From Trinickia acidisoli (lineage in GTDB: Bacteria > Pseudomonadota > Gammaproteobacteria > Burkholderiales > Burkholderiaceae), in contig NZ_JAFLRG010000001.1 of the NCBI RefSeq assembly GCF_017315725.1, forward strand, positions 744,001-808,000: 64,000 bases of DNA, given 5' to 3'. A program made the position numbers and the translations under genes. Of this stretch, positions 1-9,081 are shown one piece after another. Positions within the stretch are counted from its first letter, which is position 1. Each line of letters starts with the position of its first letter. The notes under the pieces were generated by a model that searched no databases, was not told the origin of the DNA, and saw only the letters and a program-made list of their open reading frames with translations.

Positions 1-224
1 TGGGGGCTGCGGCCTCTCCAGCCGATATGATGGCGTTTGGGTATGTGGTTTCGGTACGTCGTTTCGGGCGCCGGCGACGTTATACTCTTTCTCGCACTTC
101 AGGGGCCCCCCGAACCGACTCCCGCGCGAAGCCGTCGCCGGCGCAGCGTGGGCGTGCCGCGCGCACGACGCGGCGGACGCGAAGCGATGCGGGGCGGTCC
201 GGCGTTTTCTTGAGACAAAGGCAG

Positions 225-836
225 ATGATGAAATTAATCGGTTCGCTCGCGAGCCCCTACGTCCGCAAGGCGCGGATCGTGCTCGCCGAAAAGAAGATCG
301 ACTATCAATTCGTGCTCGAAGATGTCTGGTCGCCCGACACGACCATTCATACGTTCAATCCGATCGGCAAGGTGCCCTGCCTCGTCATGGAGGACGGCGA
401 GGCCGTATTCGATTCGCGTGTGATCTGCGAGTACGTCGATACGCTCTCGCCTGTCGGCAAGCTGATTCCGCAATCGGGGCGCGAGCGCGTCGAAGTGCGC
501 TGCTGGGAAGCGCTCGCCGACGGCATGCTCGACGCGGCCGTCCTGATCCGTCTCGAGGGAACGCAGCGCGAGGAAAGCCAGCGTAACGAAGGCTGGGTGG
601 CGCGTCAGCGGCGCAAGATCGACGAGGGGCTCGTGGCGATGTCGCAAGGGCTTGCCGGCAAGCCCTGGTGCGCCAACAACCACTATTCGCTGGCCGACGT
701 CGCCGTTGGCTGCGCGCTCGGCTACCTGGATTTTCGGATGTCGGATCTCAATTGGCGCGAGAAGTATCCGAATCTCGAGAAGCATTTCGCGAAACTGGCG
801 CAGCGCCAATCGTTCATCGACACGACTCCCAATTGA
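225..836 (+). CDS. Glutathione S-transferase family protein (YibF-like)
   Basis: Predicted cytosolic glutathione transferase of 203 residues. The N-terminal thioredoxin-like domain (about residues 1-80) has the SLASPYVRK active-site loop, the cis-proline segment GKVPC and the glutathione-binding DSRVICEY segment. An all-helical C-terminal domain follows, with the N-capping motif YSLADVAVG. The open frame extends upstream to position 27, but that part is Arg-rich and unlike the family, so I start at the ATG pair at 225/228, where the typical MKLIGS beginning lies. A TATACT at 81-86 could be a -10 element. The substrate cannot be read from sequence. Family is clear. Confidence 0.9.
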   Translation: MMKLIGSLASPYVRKARIVLAEKKIDYQFVLEDVWSPDTTIHTFNPIGKVPCLVMEDGEAVFDSRVICEYVDTLSPVGKLIPQSGRERVEVRCWEALADGMLDAAVLIRLEGTQREESQRNEGWVARQRRKIDEGLVAMSQGLAGKPWCANNHYSLADVAVGCALGYLDFRMSDLNWREKYPNLEKHFAKLAQRQSFIDTTPN

Positions 837-885
837 CGCGCCGCCTGGCCAAGCGCGTCGTGGAGCCTGATCTCGTCCGGGTGCG

Positions 886-2508
886 TCAGGCCGTTGCCAA
901 CGGCGCGAGGGCCTTCGGCGAAAACGAATCGCTATCGGCGAGCGGCCACCATTTTTCGTAGAGCGAGTAGCGGTAGGTGCCGTTGACGAGGTCGTTCGGC
1001 TCCACGTACTTGAGCAGCTCCGACATCAGTTGAACCTCGTGCGACGAGACGCGGCGCACGATGTGATGCGCACGCAGTTCCGACGGGTGCTCGAGCCCCG
1101 CGGCCTGGACGATCTCTTGCAGCGCGTGCAGCGTGTTGCGATGGAAATTGAAGACGCGCTCCGATTTGTCGGGCACGACGAGCGCACGCTGGCGTACGGG
1201 GTCTTGTGTTGCGACGCCCGTCGGACAGCGTCCCGTGTGGCACGTTTGCGCCTGAATGCAGCCCACGGCGAACATGAAGCCGCGCGCCGAGTTGACCCAA
1301 TCGGCGCCGATCGCGAGCGTGCGCGCGATGTCGAAAGCCGTGATCATCTTGCCGCTCGCGCCGATGCGGATCTTCTCGCGCAAGCCGATGCCGACGAGCG
1401 TGTTGTGCACGAGCAGCAGCCCTTCTTGCAACGGTACGCCGATGTGATCGGTGAACTCGAGCGGCGCGGCGCCGGTGCCGCCTTCCGCGCCGTCGACGAC
1501 GATGAAGTCGGGCACGATGCCCGTTTCGAGCATGGCCTTGGCGATCGCGAAAAACTCCCACGGATGGCCGATGCAGAGCTTGAAGCCGGTGGGCTTGCCG
1601 CCCGATAGCGTGCGCAGCCGCTCGACGAATTCGAGCAGGCCGCGCGGCGTGGAAAACGCGCTGTGCGTGGCCGGCGAGATGCAGTCGCGCCCCATCGGCA
1701 CGCCGCGCGCCTCGGAGATCTCGGGCGTCACCTTGGCGGCGGGCAGCACCCCGCCGTGTCCCGGCTTGGCGCCTTGCGAGAGCTTGATCTCGATCATTTT
1801 CACTTGCGGTTCGCACGCCTGGCGTGCGAATTTTTCGGCGCTGAACGTGCCGTCGTCGTTGCGGCAGCCGAAGTAGCCGGAGGCGATTTCCCAAATGATG
1901 TCGCCGCCGTGCTCGCGGTGATATTTCGAGAGCGAGCCTTCGCCTGTGTCATGCGCGAAGCCGCCTGTTTTCGCGCCGAGGTTGAGTGCGCGGATTGCGT
2001 TCGCCGACAGTGCGCCGAAGCTCATGGCCGAGATGTTGAAGATCGACATCGAGTACGGTTGCGCGCGCTCGGCCCCGACGACGATGCGAAAGTCGTGCGA
2101 GGCGAGCTTGGTCGGCGCCAGCGAATGGCTGATCCATTCGTGCGCGACCGCCTTGACGTCGAGTTCGGTACCGTACGGGCGGCTGTCGGGCTCGTTCTTC
2201 GCGCGCTGATAGACGATGCTGCGCTGGGCGCGCGAGAACGGCTTTTCCTCCGTGTCGTCTTCGACGAAGTACTGACGGATTTCAGGCCGAATGAATTCGA
2301 AGAAAAAGCGCAGATGGCCTGCGATCGGGTAATTGCGCAAGATGCTGTGACGGGCTTGGCGCAAGTCGAAGACGCCGACCGCGATGAGGGCGGCCGGCGC
2401 CAGGAGCCAAAGCCAGGAGATCGTATGGCGCGCGGAGAGTAGCGCGCACGCAAGCGCCAACAGCAGGGCACACCAGAGCGCGAAGTAGCGTCGATAAAAC
2501 ATGGACAA
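886..2508 (-). CDS. FMN-binding glutamate synthase family protein, membrane-anchored
   Basis: 540 residues. About 60 N-terminal residues hold two hydrophobic segments (YFALWCALLLALACALL and the WLLAPAALIAVGVF region). The rest matches the FMN/synthase domain of the large subunit of glutamate synthase: a GEGSLSKYH-type loop, the GAKPGHGG motif, and a cysteine set CIQAQTCHTGRC (C-x5-C-x4-C) like the 3Fe-4S ligands of GltB. The glutaminase domain is absent, so it cannot be a classical glutamine-dependent glutamate synthase by itself. Stand-alone proteins of this type are common in proteobacteria and their physiological substrate is not established. It stands alone on the minus strand, tail to tail with the GST gene. 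Confidence 0.85.
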   Translation of the reverse strand: MSMFYRRYFALWCALLLALACALLSARHTISWLWLLAPAALIAVGVFDLRQARHSILRNYPIAGHLRFFFEFIRPEIRQYFVEDDTEEKPFSRAQRSIVYQRAKNEPDSRPYGTELDVKAVAHEWISHSLAPTKLASHDFRIVVGAERAQPYSMSIFNISAMSFGALSANAIRALNLGAKTGGFAHDTGEGSLSKYHREHGGDIIWEIASGYFGCRNDDGTFSAEKFARQACEPQVKMIEIKLSQGAKPGHGGVLPAAKVTPEISEARGVPMGRDCISPATHSAFSTPRGLLEFVERLRTLSGGKPTGFKLCIGHPWEFFAIAKAMLETGIVPDFIVVDGAEGGTGAAPLEFTDHIGVPLQEGLLLVHNTLVGIGLREKIRIGASGKMITAFDIARTLAIGADWVNSARGFMFAVGCIQAQTCHTGRCPTGVATQDPVRQRALVVPDKSERVFNFHRNTLHALQEIVQAAGLEHPSELRAHHIVRRVSSHEVQLMSELLKYVEPNDLVNGTYRYSLYEKWWPLADSDSFSPKALAPLATA

Positions 2509-2701
2509 GCTCCTGAACGGCGCAGCTTCGCTCCCGCGCAGGCCGCCGTGGTCGAAAGATGCGCCAGTTTAATCGGGAACGATCGTGCGCGGGGCCGGGA
2601 AAGCCCGCAACGTGAGGTAACAGTGAATTACGCGGGCGGACGGTGCGTTGCCGGCGAAACCTCGGCCGGGTGGCTGTGCGCGGCCGGCGCGAAGCGTTTG
2701 C

Positions 2702-3859
2702 TCAGTCGGCGGCGACGGCCGTCCGTGTCGCGGTGGCGGCCGCGCTGCGTGCCCTGCTGCCTGCTTCGGCCGATTCGATGATGCCTCCGCCCAAGCACAC
2801 GTCGCCGTCGTAGAGCACGGCCGACTGCCCTGGCGTTACTGCCCACTGCGGCTCGTCGAACGCGAGCGTGAAGCGCTCGCCGGCGCCGCTTGCTGCGAGC
2901 GCGCCGAACGTGCAAGCCGCGTCGGCTTGCCGGTAACGCGTCTTCGCGCCGAAGCGTGCGCCGGGTTCGGGCGCGGTGCCGGCCACCCAGCTCGTGTTGC
3001 CGGCGACGAGCGTGTGTCCGAGCAGCCAAGGGTGGTCGTGACCTTGTACGACATAGAGTGTGTTGGCTGCCATGTCCTTGCTCGCGACGAACCACGGCTC
3101 GCCGCTGCCGGCCTTGCTGCCGCCGATGCCGATGCCCTTGCGCTGACCGAGCGTATAGAACGCGAGCCCGACATGCTCACCGACGATCTTGCCGTCGGGC
3201 GTCTTCATCGGGCCAGGCTTGGTCGGCAGGTAGCGATTGAGAAACTCGCGAAACGGCCGCTCGCCGATGAAGCAGATGCCGGTCGAGTCCTTCTTCTTCG
3301 CGTTGGGCAGGCCGATCGATGCGGCGATCGCGCGCACTTCCGTCTTCGGGATTTCGCCGAGCGGAAACAGCGTTTTCGACAACTGCGCTTGATTCAGACG
3401 GTGCAGGAAGTACGACTGGTCTTTCGTCGAATCCGTGGCCTTGAGCAATTCGAAGCGGCCGTCGACTTCGCGCACGCGCGCATAGTGGCCCGTCGCGATC
3501 GTCTCGGCGCCGAGCGCCATTGCGTGATCGAGAAACGCCTTGAATTTGATCTCGGCGTTGCACAGGACGTCGGGGTTCGGCGTGCGGCCCGCCGAATACT
3601 CGCGCAGGAACTCGGCGAACACGCGCTCCTTGTATTCGGCCGCGAAATTCACCGCTTCGACGTCGATGCCGATCAGATCCGCCACCGAGACGACGTCGAT
3701 CCAGTCCTGCCGCGTCGAGCAGTACTCGCTGTCGTCGTCGTCTTCCCAGTTCTTCATGAACAGGCCAACGACGTCGTAGCCCGCTTCCTTGAGCAGCCAC
3801 GCGGTCACCGACGAATCGACACCGCCCGACATCCCTACCACGACTCTTTGCTTACTCAT
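2702..3859 (-). CDS. mnmA: tRNA-specific 2-thiouridylase MnmA
   Basis: Thiolates U34 of the Lys, Glu and Gln tRNAs, using ATP and sulfur relayed from a persulfide. The PP-loop SGGVDSS is at residues 11-17. The catalytic cysteines are Cys100 (NPDVLCN) and Cys196 ([10 protein letters not shown]), followed by the usual beta-barrel C-terminal domain. At 385 residues it is slightly longer than the usual 360-370 because of an Ala/Arg-rich C-terminal tail with no obvious function. The ATG at 3859 gives the canonical N-terminus. The stop codon of the upstream Nudix gene is 23 bases before this start, so the two are probably co-transcribed. Confidence 0.97.
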   Translation of the reverse strand: MSKQRVVVGMSGGVDSSVTAWLLKEAGYDVVGLFMKNWEDDDDSEYCSTRQDWIDVVSVADLIGIDVEAVNFAAEYKERVFAEFLREYSAGRTPNPDVLCNAEIKFKAFLDHAMALGAETIATGHYARVREVDGRFELLKATDSTKDQSYFLHRLNQAQLSKTLFPLGEIPKTEVRAIAASIGLPNAKKKDSTGICFIGERPFREFLNRYLPTKPGPMKTPDGKIVGEHVGLAFYTLGQRKGIGIGGSKAGSGEPWFVASKDMAANTLYVVQGHDHPWLLGHTLVAGNTSWVAGTAPEPGARFGAKTRYRQADAACTFGALAASGAGERFTLAFDEPQWAVTPGQSAVLYDGDVCLGGGIIESAEAGSRARSAAATATRTAVAAD

Positions 3860-3882
3860 TGAACGAATGACCGACTGCGTTG

Positions 3883-4365
3883 TTACTTGCCGTTAGGAGG
3901 CCCGACCGAATGCGTATGCACGAAGTCGAGCGGGAAACGCCGGCCCGCGAGGTAATCGTCGACCGAGCGCAGGACGAGCGGCGTGCGATGGCGCCCTCGG
4001 CACGCGCGCAGCTCGTCGGGCGTCAGCCACAGCGTGCGGACGATGCCCGTATCGAGCGGGCCCGGCTGTGCGAGCGCCTCGTGGCGTCCGCAGAACGTGA
4101 ACCGTAGATACGTGGCGCCGCCGTCCGGGAGATCGATATGCGTCATGTAGACGCCGACGAGCGCTTCCGGCACGAGCGCCAGCGCGGTTTCCTCGCGCGT
4201 TTCACGCACGACGGCTTGCGTCAGCGTCTCGCCCGATTCCAGATGTCCGGCCGGCTGATTGATCCGCAATCCTTCCGACGTTTGCTCTTCGACGAGCAGA
4301 AAGCGGCCTTCGTGTTCGACGACGGCCGCCACGGTGACGCGGGGCGTCCAGCGTTCCTGTTTCAT
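3883..4365 (-). CDS. Nudix hydrolase
   Basis: About 160-residue Nudix pyrophosphohydrolase. The Nudix box is visible as [20 protein letters not shown] (G-x5-E-x7-RE-x-x-EE), with Ala instead of the usual Gly near its end. The frame is open to 4596, but the upstream part does not resemble the family; I chose the ATG at 4365, directly before the [13 protein letters not shown] beta strand, with the ATG at 4374 as alternative. Neither has a strong ribosome site. It lies immediately upstream of mnmA, and a Nudix gene beside mnmA is common in Burkholderiaceae. The substrate is unknown (NUDJ/phosphatase-like members act on nucleotides or thiamine pyrophosphate precursors). Confidence 0.85.
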   Translation of the reverse strand: MKQERWTPRVTVAAVVEHEGRFLLVEEQTSEGLRINQPAGHLESGETLTQAVVRETREETALALVPEALVGVYMTHIDLPDGGATYLRFTFCGRHEALAQPGPLDTGIVRTLWLTPDELRACRGRHRTPLVLRSVDDYLAGRRFPLDFVHTHSVGPPNGK

Positions 4366-4732
4366 GGCCGCCATTTTACCGGTTGGCGGCACGTGTTGCC
4401 GACGGCGCATACATGCGGTGCTCGGCGGGCAACCGAATTGAGCGGTCGATTCTTTGTGACACCTATTTTCAAAGATTCGGGCGACTTCGGTTAAAGTGAC
4501 GCTCAGCGTGCCGTGCTCAGGAAGCCGCAGCACCGGTTGAGCGGGCCCTCGTGCCTGTCGCACCACGACAGGCACCAAAGGGAAGAAGCCAAGCACCGGG
4601 CGGCCCGACGTTTTCTCGCAGTCGTGTCAACGTATTCAAGCGGTATTCAGCCCTATTCAAGCAGTGGAGTCGGCACGCAGCATCGTCGGCTCCATCTTCG
4701 TGTCATTCACGAGCAGGTGAGGAGGATATAAC
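4366..4732. other. Divergent intergenic region with a perfect inverted repeat and phased TATTCA repeats
   Basis: Gap of 367 bases between the divergent Nudix and pntAA genes. I see no credible gene here. It holds a perfect 10-base inverted repeat (GTGCCTGTCG at 4551-4560, its complement at 4566-4575, 5-base loop) without a T run. It also holds three copies of TATTCA starting at 4633, 4644 and 4654, one helical turn apart. The AT-rich stretch 4460-4500 could hold a promoter for either side. A good ribosome site (GGAGG, 4721-4725) precedes pntAA. Confidence 0.5.
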
Positions 4733-5887
4733 GTGCACATCGGAGTGCCAGCCGAGACGCGCGCGCACGAAGCCCGCGTCGCCGCGACGCCCGAGACGGT
4801 GAAGAAGTACGTCCAAGCAGGGCATCGCGTTACGATCGAACGCGGCGCGGGAGCGGCCGCCAGCTTCACCGACGACGCCTATGCCGCTGTCGGTGCGGAG
4901 CTTGTCGAAGCCGACGCGGCGTTTGCCGCCGAGCTCATCCTCAAGGTGCAATCGCCGAGCGAAACCGAGCTTGCGCTGGTCAAGCGCGGCGCCGTGCTCG
5001 CGGGCATGCTCGAGCCGTTCAATGCCGAGAACGCGGCGCGCCTGGCTCAAGCCGGCCTGACGGCGTTCGCGCTCGAAGCCGCACCGCGTACCACGCGCGC
5101 GCAAAGCCTGGACGTGCTCTCCTCGCAGGCGAACATCGCCGGCTACAAAGCCGTGCTGATCGCCGCCGACCTCTATCCGCGCTTCATGCCGATGCTGATG
5201 ACGGCCGCCGGCACCGTCAAAGCCGCGCGCGTGTTGATTCTCGGTGCCGGGGTGGCCGGTTTGCAGGCTATTGCCACGGCCAAGCGCCTGGGCGCCGTGA
5301 TCGAAGCCTCCGACGTGCGTCCGGCCGTGAAGGAGCAGATCGAATCGCTGGGCGCCAAGTTCATCGACGTGCCCTATGAAACGCAGGAAGAGCGCGAGGC
5401 GGCCGAAGGCGTGGGCGGCTACGCGCGGCCGATGCCGCCTTCGTGGCTCGCGCGTCAATCGGCAGCCGTGCACGAGCGTGCCAAAGCCGCCGACATCGTC
5501 ATCACGACGGCACTGATCCCAGGGCGCGACGCACCGATGCTGCTATCGAGCGAAACGGTGCAGGCGATGCGCCCGGGCTCGGTCGTCGTCGATCTGGCCG
5601 CGGGGCGTGGGGCGGAACTGGCTGGGCTGCCTGGCGTGCGCGGGGGCAATTGCCCGCTCACCGAGCCGGACAAGGTGGTGACCAAGCATGGCGTGACGAT
5701 CGTGGGCCACACGAACCTGCCGGCGATGGTCGCGGCCGACGCCTCCTCGCTCTATGCGCGCAACTTGTTCGATTTCCTCAAGCTGATCGTGACCAAGGAA
5801 GGCGCATTGAACATCGACATGAGCGACGACATCGTGGCGCAAACGCTGATCGCGCGCGACGGCGCCGTCACCCGCAAGTCGACATAA
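4733..5887 (+). CDS. pntAA: NAD(P) transhydrogenase subunit alpha part 1 (soluble NAD-binding domain)
   Basis: 384-residue domain I of proton-translocating transhydrogenase. It binds NAD(H) on the cytoplasmic side and passes hydride to the NADP site on PntB. The N-terminus [14 protein letters not shown] matches the alanine dehydrogenase/PntA fold, and the dinucleotide motif is [21 protein letters not shown] (about residues 167-187). The start is GTG at 4733, seven bases after GGAGG. In E. coli PntA is one chain; here it is split so that this soluble part and the membrane part are separate genes, the usual alphaproteobacterial and Burkholderia arrangement. First gene of the pntAA-pntAB-pntB operon, 11 bases before pntAB. 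Confidence 0.96.
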   Translation: MHIGVPAETRAHEARVAATPETVKKYVQAGHRVTIERGAGAAASFTDDAYAAVGAELVEADAAFAAELILKVQSPSETELALVKRGAVLAGMLEPFNAENAARLAQAGLTAFALEAAPRTTRAQSLDVLSSQANIAGYKAVLIAADLYPRFMPMLMTAAGTVKAARVLILGAGVAGLQAIATAKRLGAVIEASDVRPAVKEQIESLGAKFIDVPYETQEEREAAEGVGGYARPMPPSWLARQSAAVHERAKAADIVITTALIPGRDAPMLLSSETVQAMRPGSVVVDLAAGRGAELAGLPGVRGGNCPLTEPDKVVTKHGVTIVGHTNLPAMVAADASSLYARNLFDFLKLIVTKEGALNIDMSDDIVAQTLIARDGAVTRKST

Positions 5888-5898
5888 GGAGCGAGGCG

Positions 5899-6219
5899 AT
5901 GGAAATCATCAATCACACCGTCATCAACCTGATCATCTTCGTGCTGGCCGTCTACGTCGGCTACCACGTCGTCTGGAACGTCACCCCCGCGCTGCACACG
6001 CCGCTGATGGCCGTGACCAATGCCATCTCGGCGATCGTCATCGTCGGCGCGATGCTCGCCACGGGGCTCACCGTGGGTGGGCAGGCCAAGTTCTTCGGCA
6101 CGTTCGCCGTGCTGCTGGCGGCCGTGAACGTGTTCGGGGGCTTTCTCGTGACACGGCGCATGCTCGAGATGTTCAAGAAGAAGGAACCGAAGAAAGCGGC
6201 GAAGAAGGAGGGTGCGTAA
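5899..6219 (+). CDS. pntAB: NAD(P) transhydrogenase subunit alpha part 2 (membrane domain)
   Basis: 106-residue integral membrane protein corresponding to the C-terminal membrane part of E. coli PntA. Three hydrophobic segments are visible (about residues 6-24, 36-58, 64-84), followed by a Lys-rich cytoplasmic tail ([13 protein letters not shown]). It forms part of the proton channel with the membrane domain of PntB. The ATG at 5899 has AAGGAGCGAGGCG just upstream. Its stop is immediately followed by the ATG of pntB with no gap, which implies translational coupling. Confidence 0.95.
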   Translation: MEIINHTVINLIIFVLAVYVGYHVVWNVTPALHTPLMAVTNAISAIVIVGAMLATGLTVGGQAKFFGTFAVLLAAVNVFGGFLVTRRMLEMFKKKEPKKAAKKEGA

Positions 6220-7674
6220 ATGAGCATAAACGTCGTCACGCTGCTCTACCTCGTTGCCTCGGTCTGCTTCATTCAAGCGCTCAAAGGGCTATCCAATCCG
6301 AAGAGCGCGCGCGCCGGCAACGCGTTCGGCATGGCCGGTATGGCGATCGCGATCCTCACCACGATCGCGCTGATCGTCAAGCAAGCGGCGCTGCTCGGCT
6401 CGAACCTGACGCTGGGCTTGAGCCTGCTGTTCGCGGCGCTCGTCGTCGGGGGCGCGGTAGGGGCCTATGTCGCGGCTCGTGTCGAAATGACGAAGATGCC
6501 CGAACTCGTCGCGGCCATGCACTCGCTGATCGGTCTGGCGGCCGTGGCCATTGCGTACGCCGTCGTCAGCGAGCCGGCCGCGTTCGGGCTCGTGCCGCCC
6601 GGTGCGCCCGACGTCGGCTTCCTGCCGTACGGCAACCGGATCGAGCTCTTCATCGGCACGTTCGTTGGGGCGATCACGTTCTCGGGTTCGGTCATCGCGT
6701 TCGGCAAGCTCTCGGGCAAGTACAAGTTCCGGCTGTTTCAGGGCGCGCCCGTCGTCTATCCGGGCCAGCATCTGATCAACCTGATGCTCGCGCTCGGCAT
6801 GCTCGGCTTCGGCATCATCTTCTTCCTGACGCAGTCGTGGCTGCCGTTCATCATCATGACGGTCATCGCCTTCGCGCTGGGGGTGCTGATCATCATCCCG
6901 ATCGGCGGGGCGGACATGCCCGTCGTCGTCTCGATGCTGAACTCGTACTCGGGCTGGGCGGCAGCAGGCATCGGCTTCTCGCTGAACAACGCGATGCTGA
7001 TCATTGCCGGGTCGCTGGTGGGCTCCTCGGGTGCGATTCTGTCGTACATCATGTGTCATGCGATGAACCGCTCGTTCTTCAACGTGCTGCTCGGCGGGTT
7101 CGGTGCGGAGCCGGGCGCGGCGGCGCAAGGCGGCACGGGCGAGCAGCGGCCGGTGAAATCGGGCTCGGCCGAGGATGCTTCGTTCATGCTCGGCAACGCG
7201 GAGTCGGTGGTGATCGTTCCGGGCTATGGGCTGGCGGTGGCGCGGGCGCAGCATGCGCTCAAGGAGCTGACGGACAAGCTGATCGAGAAGGGCGTGGACG
7301 TTCGCTATGCAATCCATCCGGTGGCGGGGCGCATGCCGGGCCACATGAACGTGCTGCTGGCGGAGGCCGAGGTGCCGTACGACTTGGTCTACGAGATGGA
7401 GGACATCAACAACGAGTTCGGCCAGACCGACGTCGTGCTCGTGCTCGGAGCGAACGACGTGGTCAATCCGGCGGCGAAGAACGATCCGAAATCGCCGATC
7501 GCGGGGATGCCGATCATCGAGGCGTACAAGGCGCGCACGGTCATCGTCAATAAGCGCTCGATGGCGGCCGGCTATGCGGGGCTCGACAACGAGCTGTTCT
7601 ACATGGACAAGACGATGATGGTCTTCGGCGACGCGAAGAAAGTCATCGAGGACATGGTGAAGTCGGTCGAATGA
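6220..7674 (+). CDS. pntB: NAD(P) transhydrogenase subunit beta
   Basis: 484 residues. The N-terminal half has eight or nine hydrophobic segments forming most of the proton channel. The C-terminal 180 residues are the soluble NADP(H)-binding domain III, with GYGLAVARAQHAL, HPVAGRMPGHMNVLLAEA and GANDVVNP motifs. Together with pntAA and pntAB it makes NADPH at the expense of the proton gradient. It begins directly after the pntAB stop. No clear terminator follows; the next gene is convergent with a 43-base gap. Confidence 0.97.
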   Translation: MSINVVTLLYLVASVCFIQALKGLSNPKSARAGNAFGMAGMAIAILTTIALIVKQAALLGSNLTLGLSLLFAALVVGGAVGAYVAARVEMTKMPELVAAMHSLIGLAAVAIAYAVVSEPAAFGLVPPGAPDVGFLPYGNRIELFIGTFVGAITFSGSVIAFGKLSGKYKFRLFQGAPVVYPGQHLINLMLALGMLGFGIIFFLTQSWLPFIIMTVIAFALGVLIIIPIGGADMPVVVSMLNSYSGWAAAGIGFSLNNAMLIIAGSLVGSSGAILSYIMCHAMNRSFFNVLLGGFGAEPGAAAQGGTGEQRPVKSGSAEDASFMLGNAESVVIVPGYGLAVARAQHALKELTDKLIEKGVDVRYAIHPVAGRMPGHMNVLLAEAEVPYDLVYEMEDINNEFGQTDVVLVLGANDVVNPAAKNDPKSPIAGMPIIEAYKARTVIVNKRSMAAGYAGLDNELFYMDKTMMVFGDAKKVIEDMVKSVE

Positions 7675-7717
7675 TGTTTGCGTGCCGGCCTCTGCTCGCG
7701 CAGCGGCCGGCAGCGCA

Positions 7718-8437
7718 TTATCGGTTCGCTGTCGAGCGTGGCGTTGACGGCCGATCCGAGGGGGCTTCGACGCGGCGCAGGTAATCGGCGAGGCGCCGCC
7801 CTTCCATGTCGGGAAACGTCTCGTGCTGGGCGACGTGCGTCATTTGCGCGATGTCGAAGTTGCGGAAGTCGCCGCGTAGTTCGCACCAGGCGCCGACCGT
7901 CCAACGCCCGCCCCAATAGACGAGGCTGAGCGGCCAGATGCGCCGCTCCGTATTCGCGCCGAGCCGGTCGCGGTACGCAAAGCTCACGACGTGCCGCGTA
8001 TCGACAGACCGGTGCAGCGTGTCCACCTTCTCCGAAAACTCGCGATCGATGTGAAACGAGGGCGCGAACACGGCCAGCCGCTCGAGCGTCGCTCGCTTGT
8101 CGGCCGGCATCGCCGACGCCACCTTCGCCAGCGCGCTGCGGGCGCCCCCGGCGAGCGCAGCACCGCCCCAGGTTTCGATCATCCGCGCGCCCGCTGCGAG
8201 CGCGGCGAGCTCCTCGGCCGTAAACGTCAGCGGCGGAAGGCTCGCCGAGCGGCTCAGTCGATAACCGATACCCGCTTCGCCCTCGATCGGTACGCCCGAT
8301 AGCTGCAGGTCGCGCACGTCGCGATACACGGTGCGCTGCGACACATGGAGCCATTCGGCCAATTGCCGCGCGGTCGTGAGGCGCCGGCCGCGCAGCAATT
8401 CGGCAATCTGGAAGAGGCGATCGGCGCGTCGGGTCAT
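7718..8437 (-). CDS. YafY-type transcriptional regulator (HTH-11 plus WYL domain)
   Basis: 239 residues. The N-terminal winged helix (about residues 5-60) has the pattern TARQLAEWLHVSQRTVYRDVRDL typical of the HTH_11/DeoR-like class. The C-terminal part has a WYL-type domain (VVSFAYRDRLGANTERRIWPLSLVYWGGRWTVGAW region, about residues 130-185), which in characterised members senses a small ligand or nucleic acid. The neighbour upstream on the same strand is a VOC-family gene, a pairing often seen with YafY-like regulators, so that gene is a plausible target. The ligand is unknown. Confidence 0.88.
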   Translation of the reverse strand: MTRRADRLFQIAELLRGRRLTTARQLAEWLHVSQRTVYRDVRDLQLSGVPIEGEAGIGYRLSRSASLPPLTFTAEELAALAAGARMIETWGGAALAGGARSALAKVASAMPADKRATLERLAVFAPSFHIDREFSEKVDTLHRSVDTRHVVSFAYRDRLGANTERRIWPLSLVYWGGRWTVGAWCELRGDFRNFDIAQMTHVAQHETFPDMEGRRLADYLRRVEAPSDRPSTPRSTANR

Positions 8438-8519
8438 GGCGGAAGTTTATCGTAGGGCAGAGGCCTGAAATGAGCGTGAACAGGCCCTAGCGCAAGCCAG
8501 CCATTCGCGCGAGCAGACC

Positions 8520-8921
8520 CTAGCGCAGCGTGCGCGAATGCAGCCCGATGCGATTGCCTTCCGTATCGATGATGAACGCGATGTAGCCGATCTCGTCCGG
8601 CAGCTCGACGATCGAGCCGTCGATCCTGCCGCCGGCCGGCGCGATTCGATCGAGCGTGGCCCGCAGCGTCGGCTCGGCGTTCAGGTAGACGGTGACGCCG
8701 TCGCCCGTCACGGAGGGCCGCATGTCGCGCGGGTTGCAGATGATCGCGCCGCCGGTGGCCTCATCGTCGTGCGCGAAGACGGCCATCGGCACGCCGCCGA
8801 AGACTTCGCGCCGCAACGGCTGATCGAGTGCGGCTTCGTAGAAGCGAACGGCCCGCTCGAAATCGAGCGCGGGAATTTCGAACCAGGAAATAACGCGCGT
8901 GGCAGTGGCAGTAGCGGTCAT
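8520..8921 (-). CDS. VOC family protein (glyoxalase / bleomycin-resistance fold)
   Basis: 133 residues with the two beta-alpha-beta-beta-beta modules of the vicinal oxygen chelate fold: SWFEIPALDFERAVRFYEAAL at the N-terminus and a second module ending in IAFIIDTEGNRIGLHS. The frame is open to 9005, but the ATG at 8921 has GGAG well placed upstream and gives the family N-terminus. These small single-domain proteins bind a metal or small molecule; the activity cannot be told from sequence. Same strand as the WYL regulator, 82 bases upstream of it. Confidence 0.85.
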   Translation of the reverse strand: MTATATATRVISWFEIPALDFERAVRFYEAALDQPLRREVFGGVPMAVFAHDDEATGGAIICNPRDMRPSVTGDGVTVYLNAEPTLRATLDRIAPAGGRIDGSIVELPDEIGYIAFIIDTEGNRIGLHSRTLR

Positions 8922-9081
8922 GACAATCTCCGTCGACGTGGGGAAGCAGGCTGGGCAAGCGCTGGTGAGCGCATGAGAGAGAGTCTGCGACAGTACTGCT
9001 GACACCGTTCTGTCAGCAGCTTGTCCCTCTTTTCGTGGAGACTGCCGGCCGCCGGCGTGTTCGCCGCCGGGGCGGATGACG

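Noticed and set aside
6289..7344. 351-residue minus-strand frame opposite pntB
   Set aside because: His/Arg-rich shadow of the membrane protein gene.
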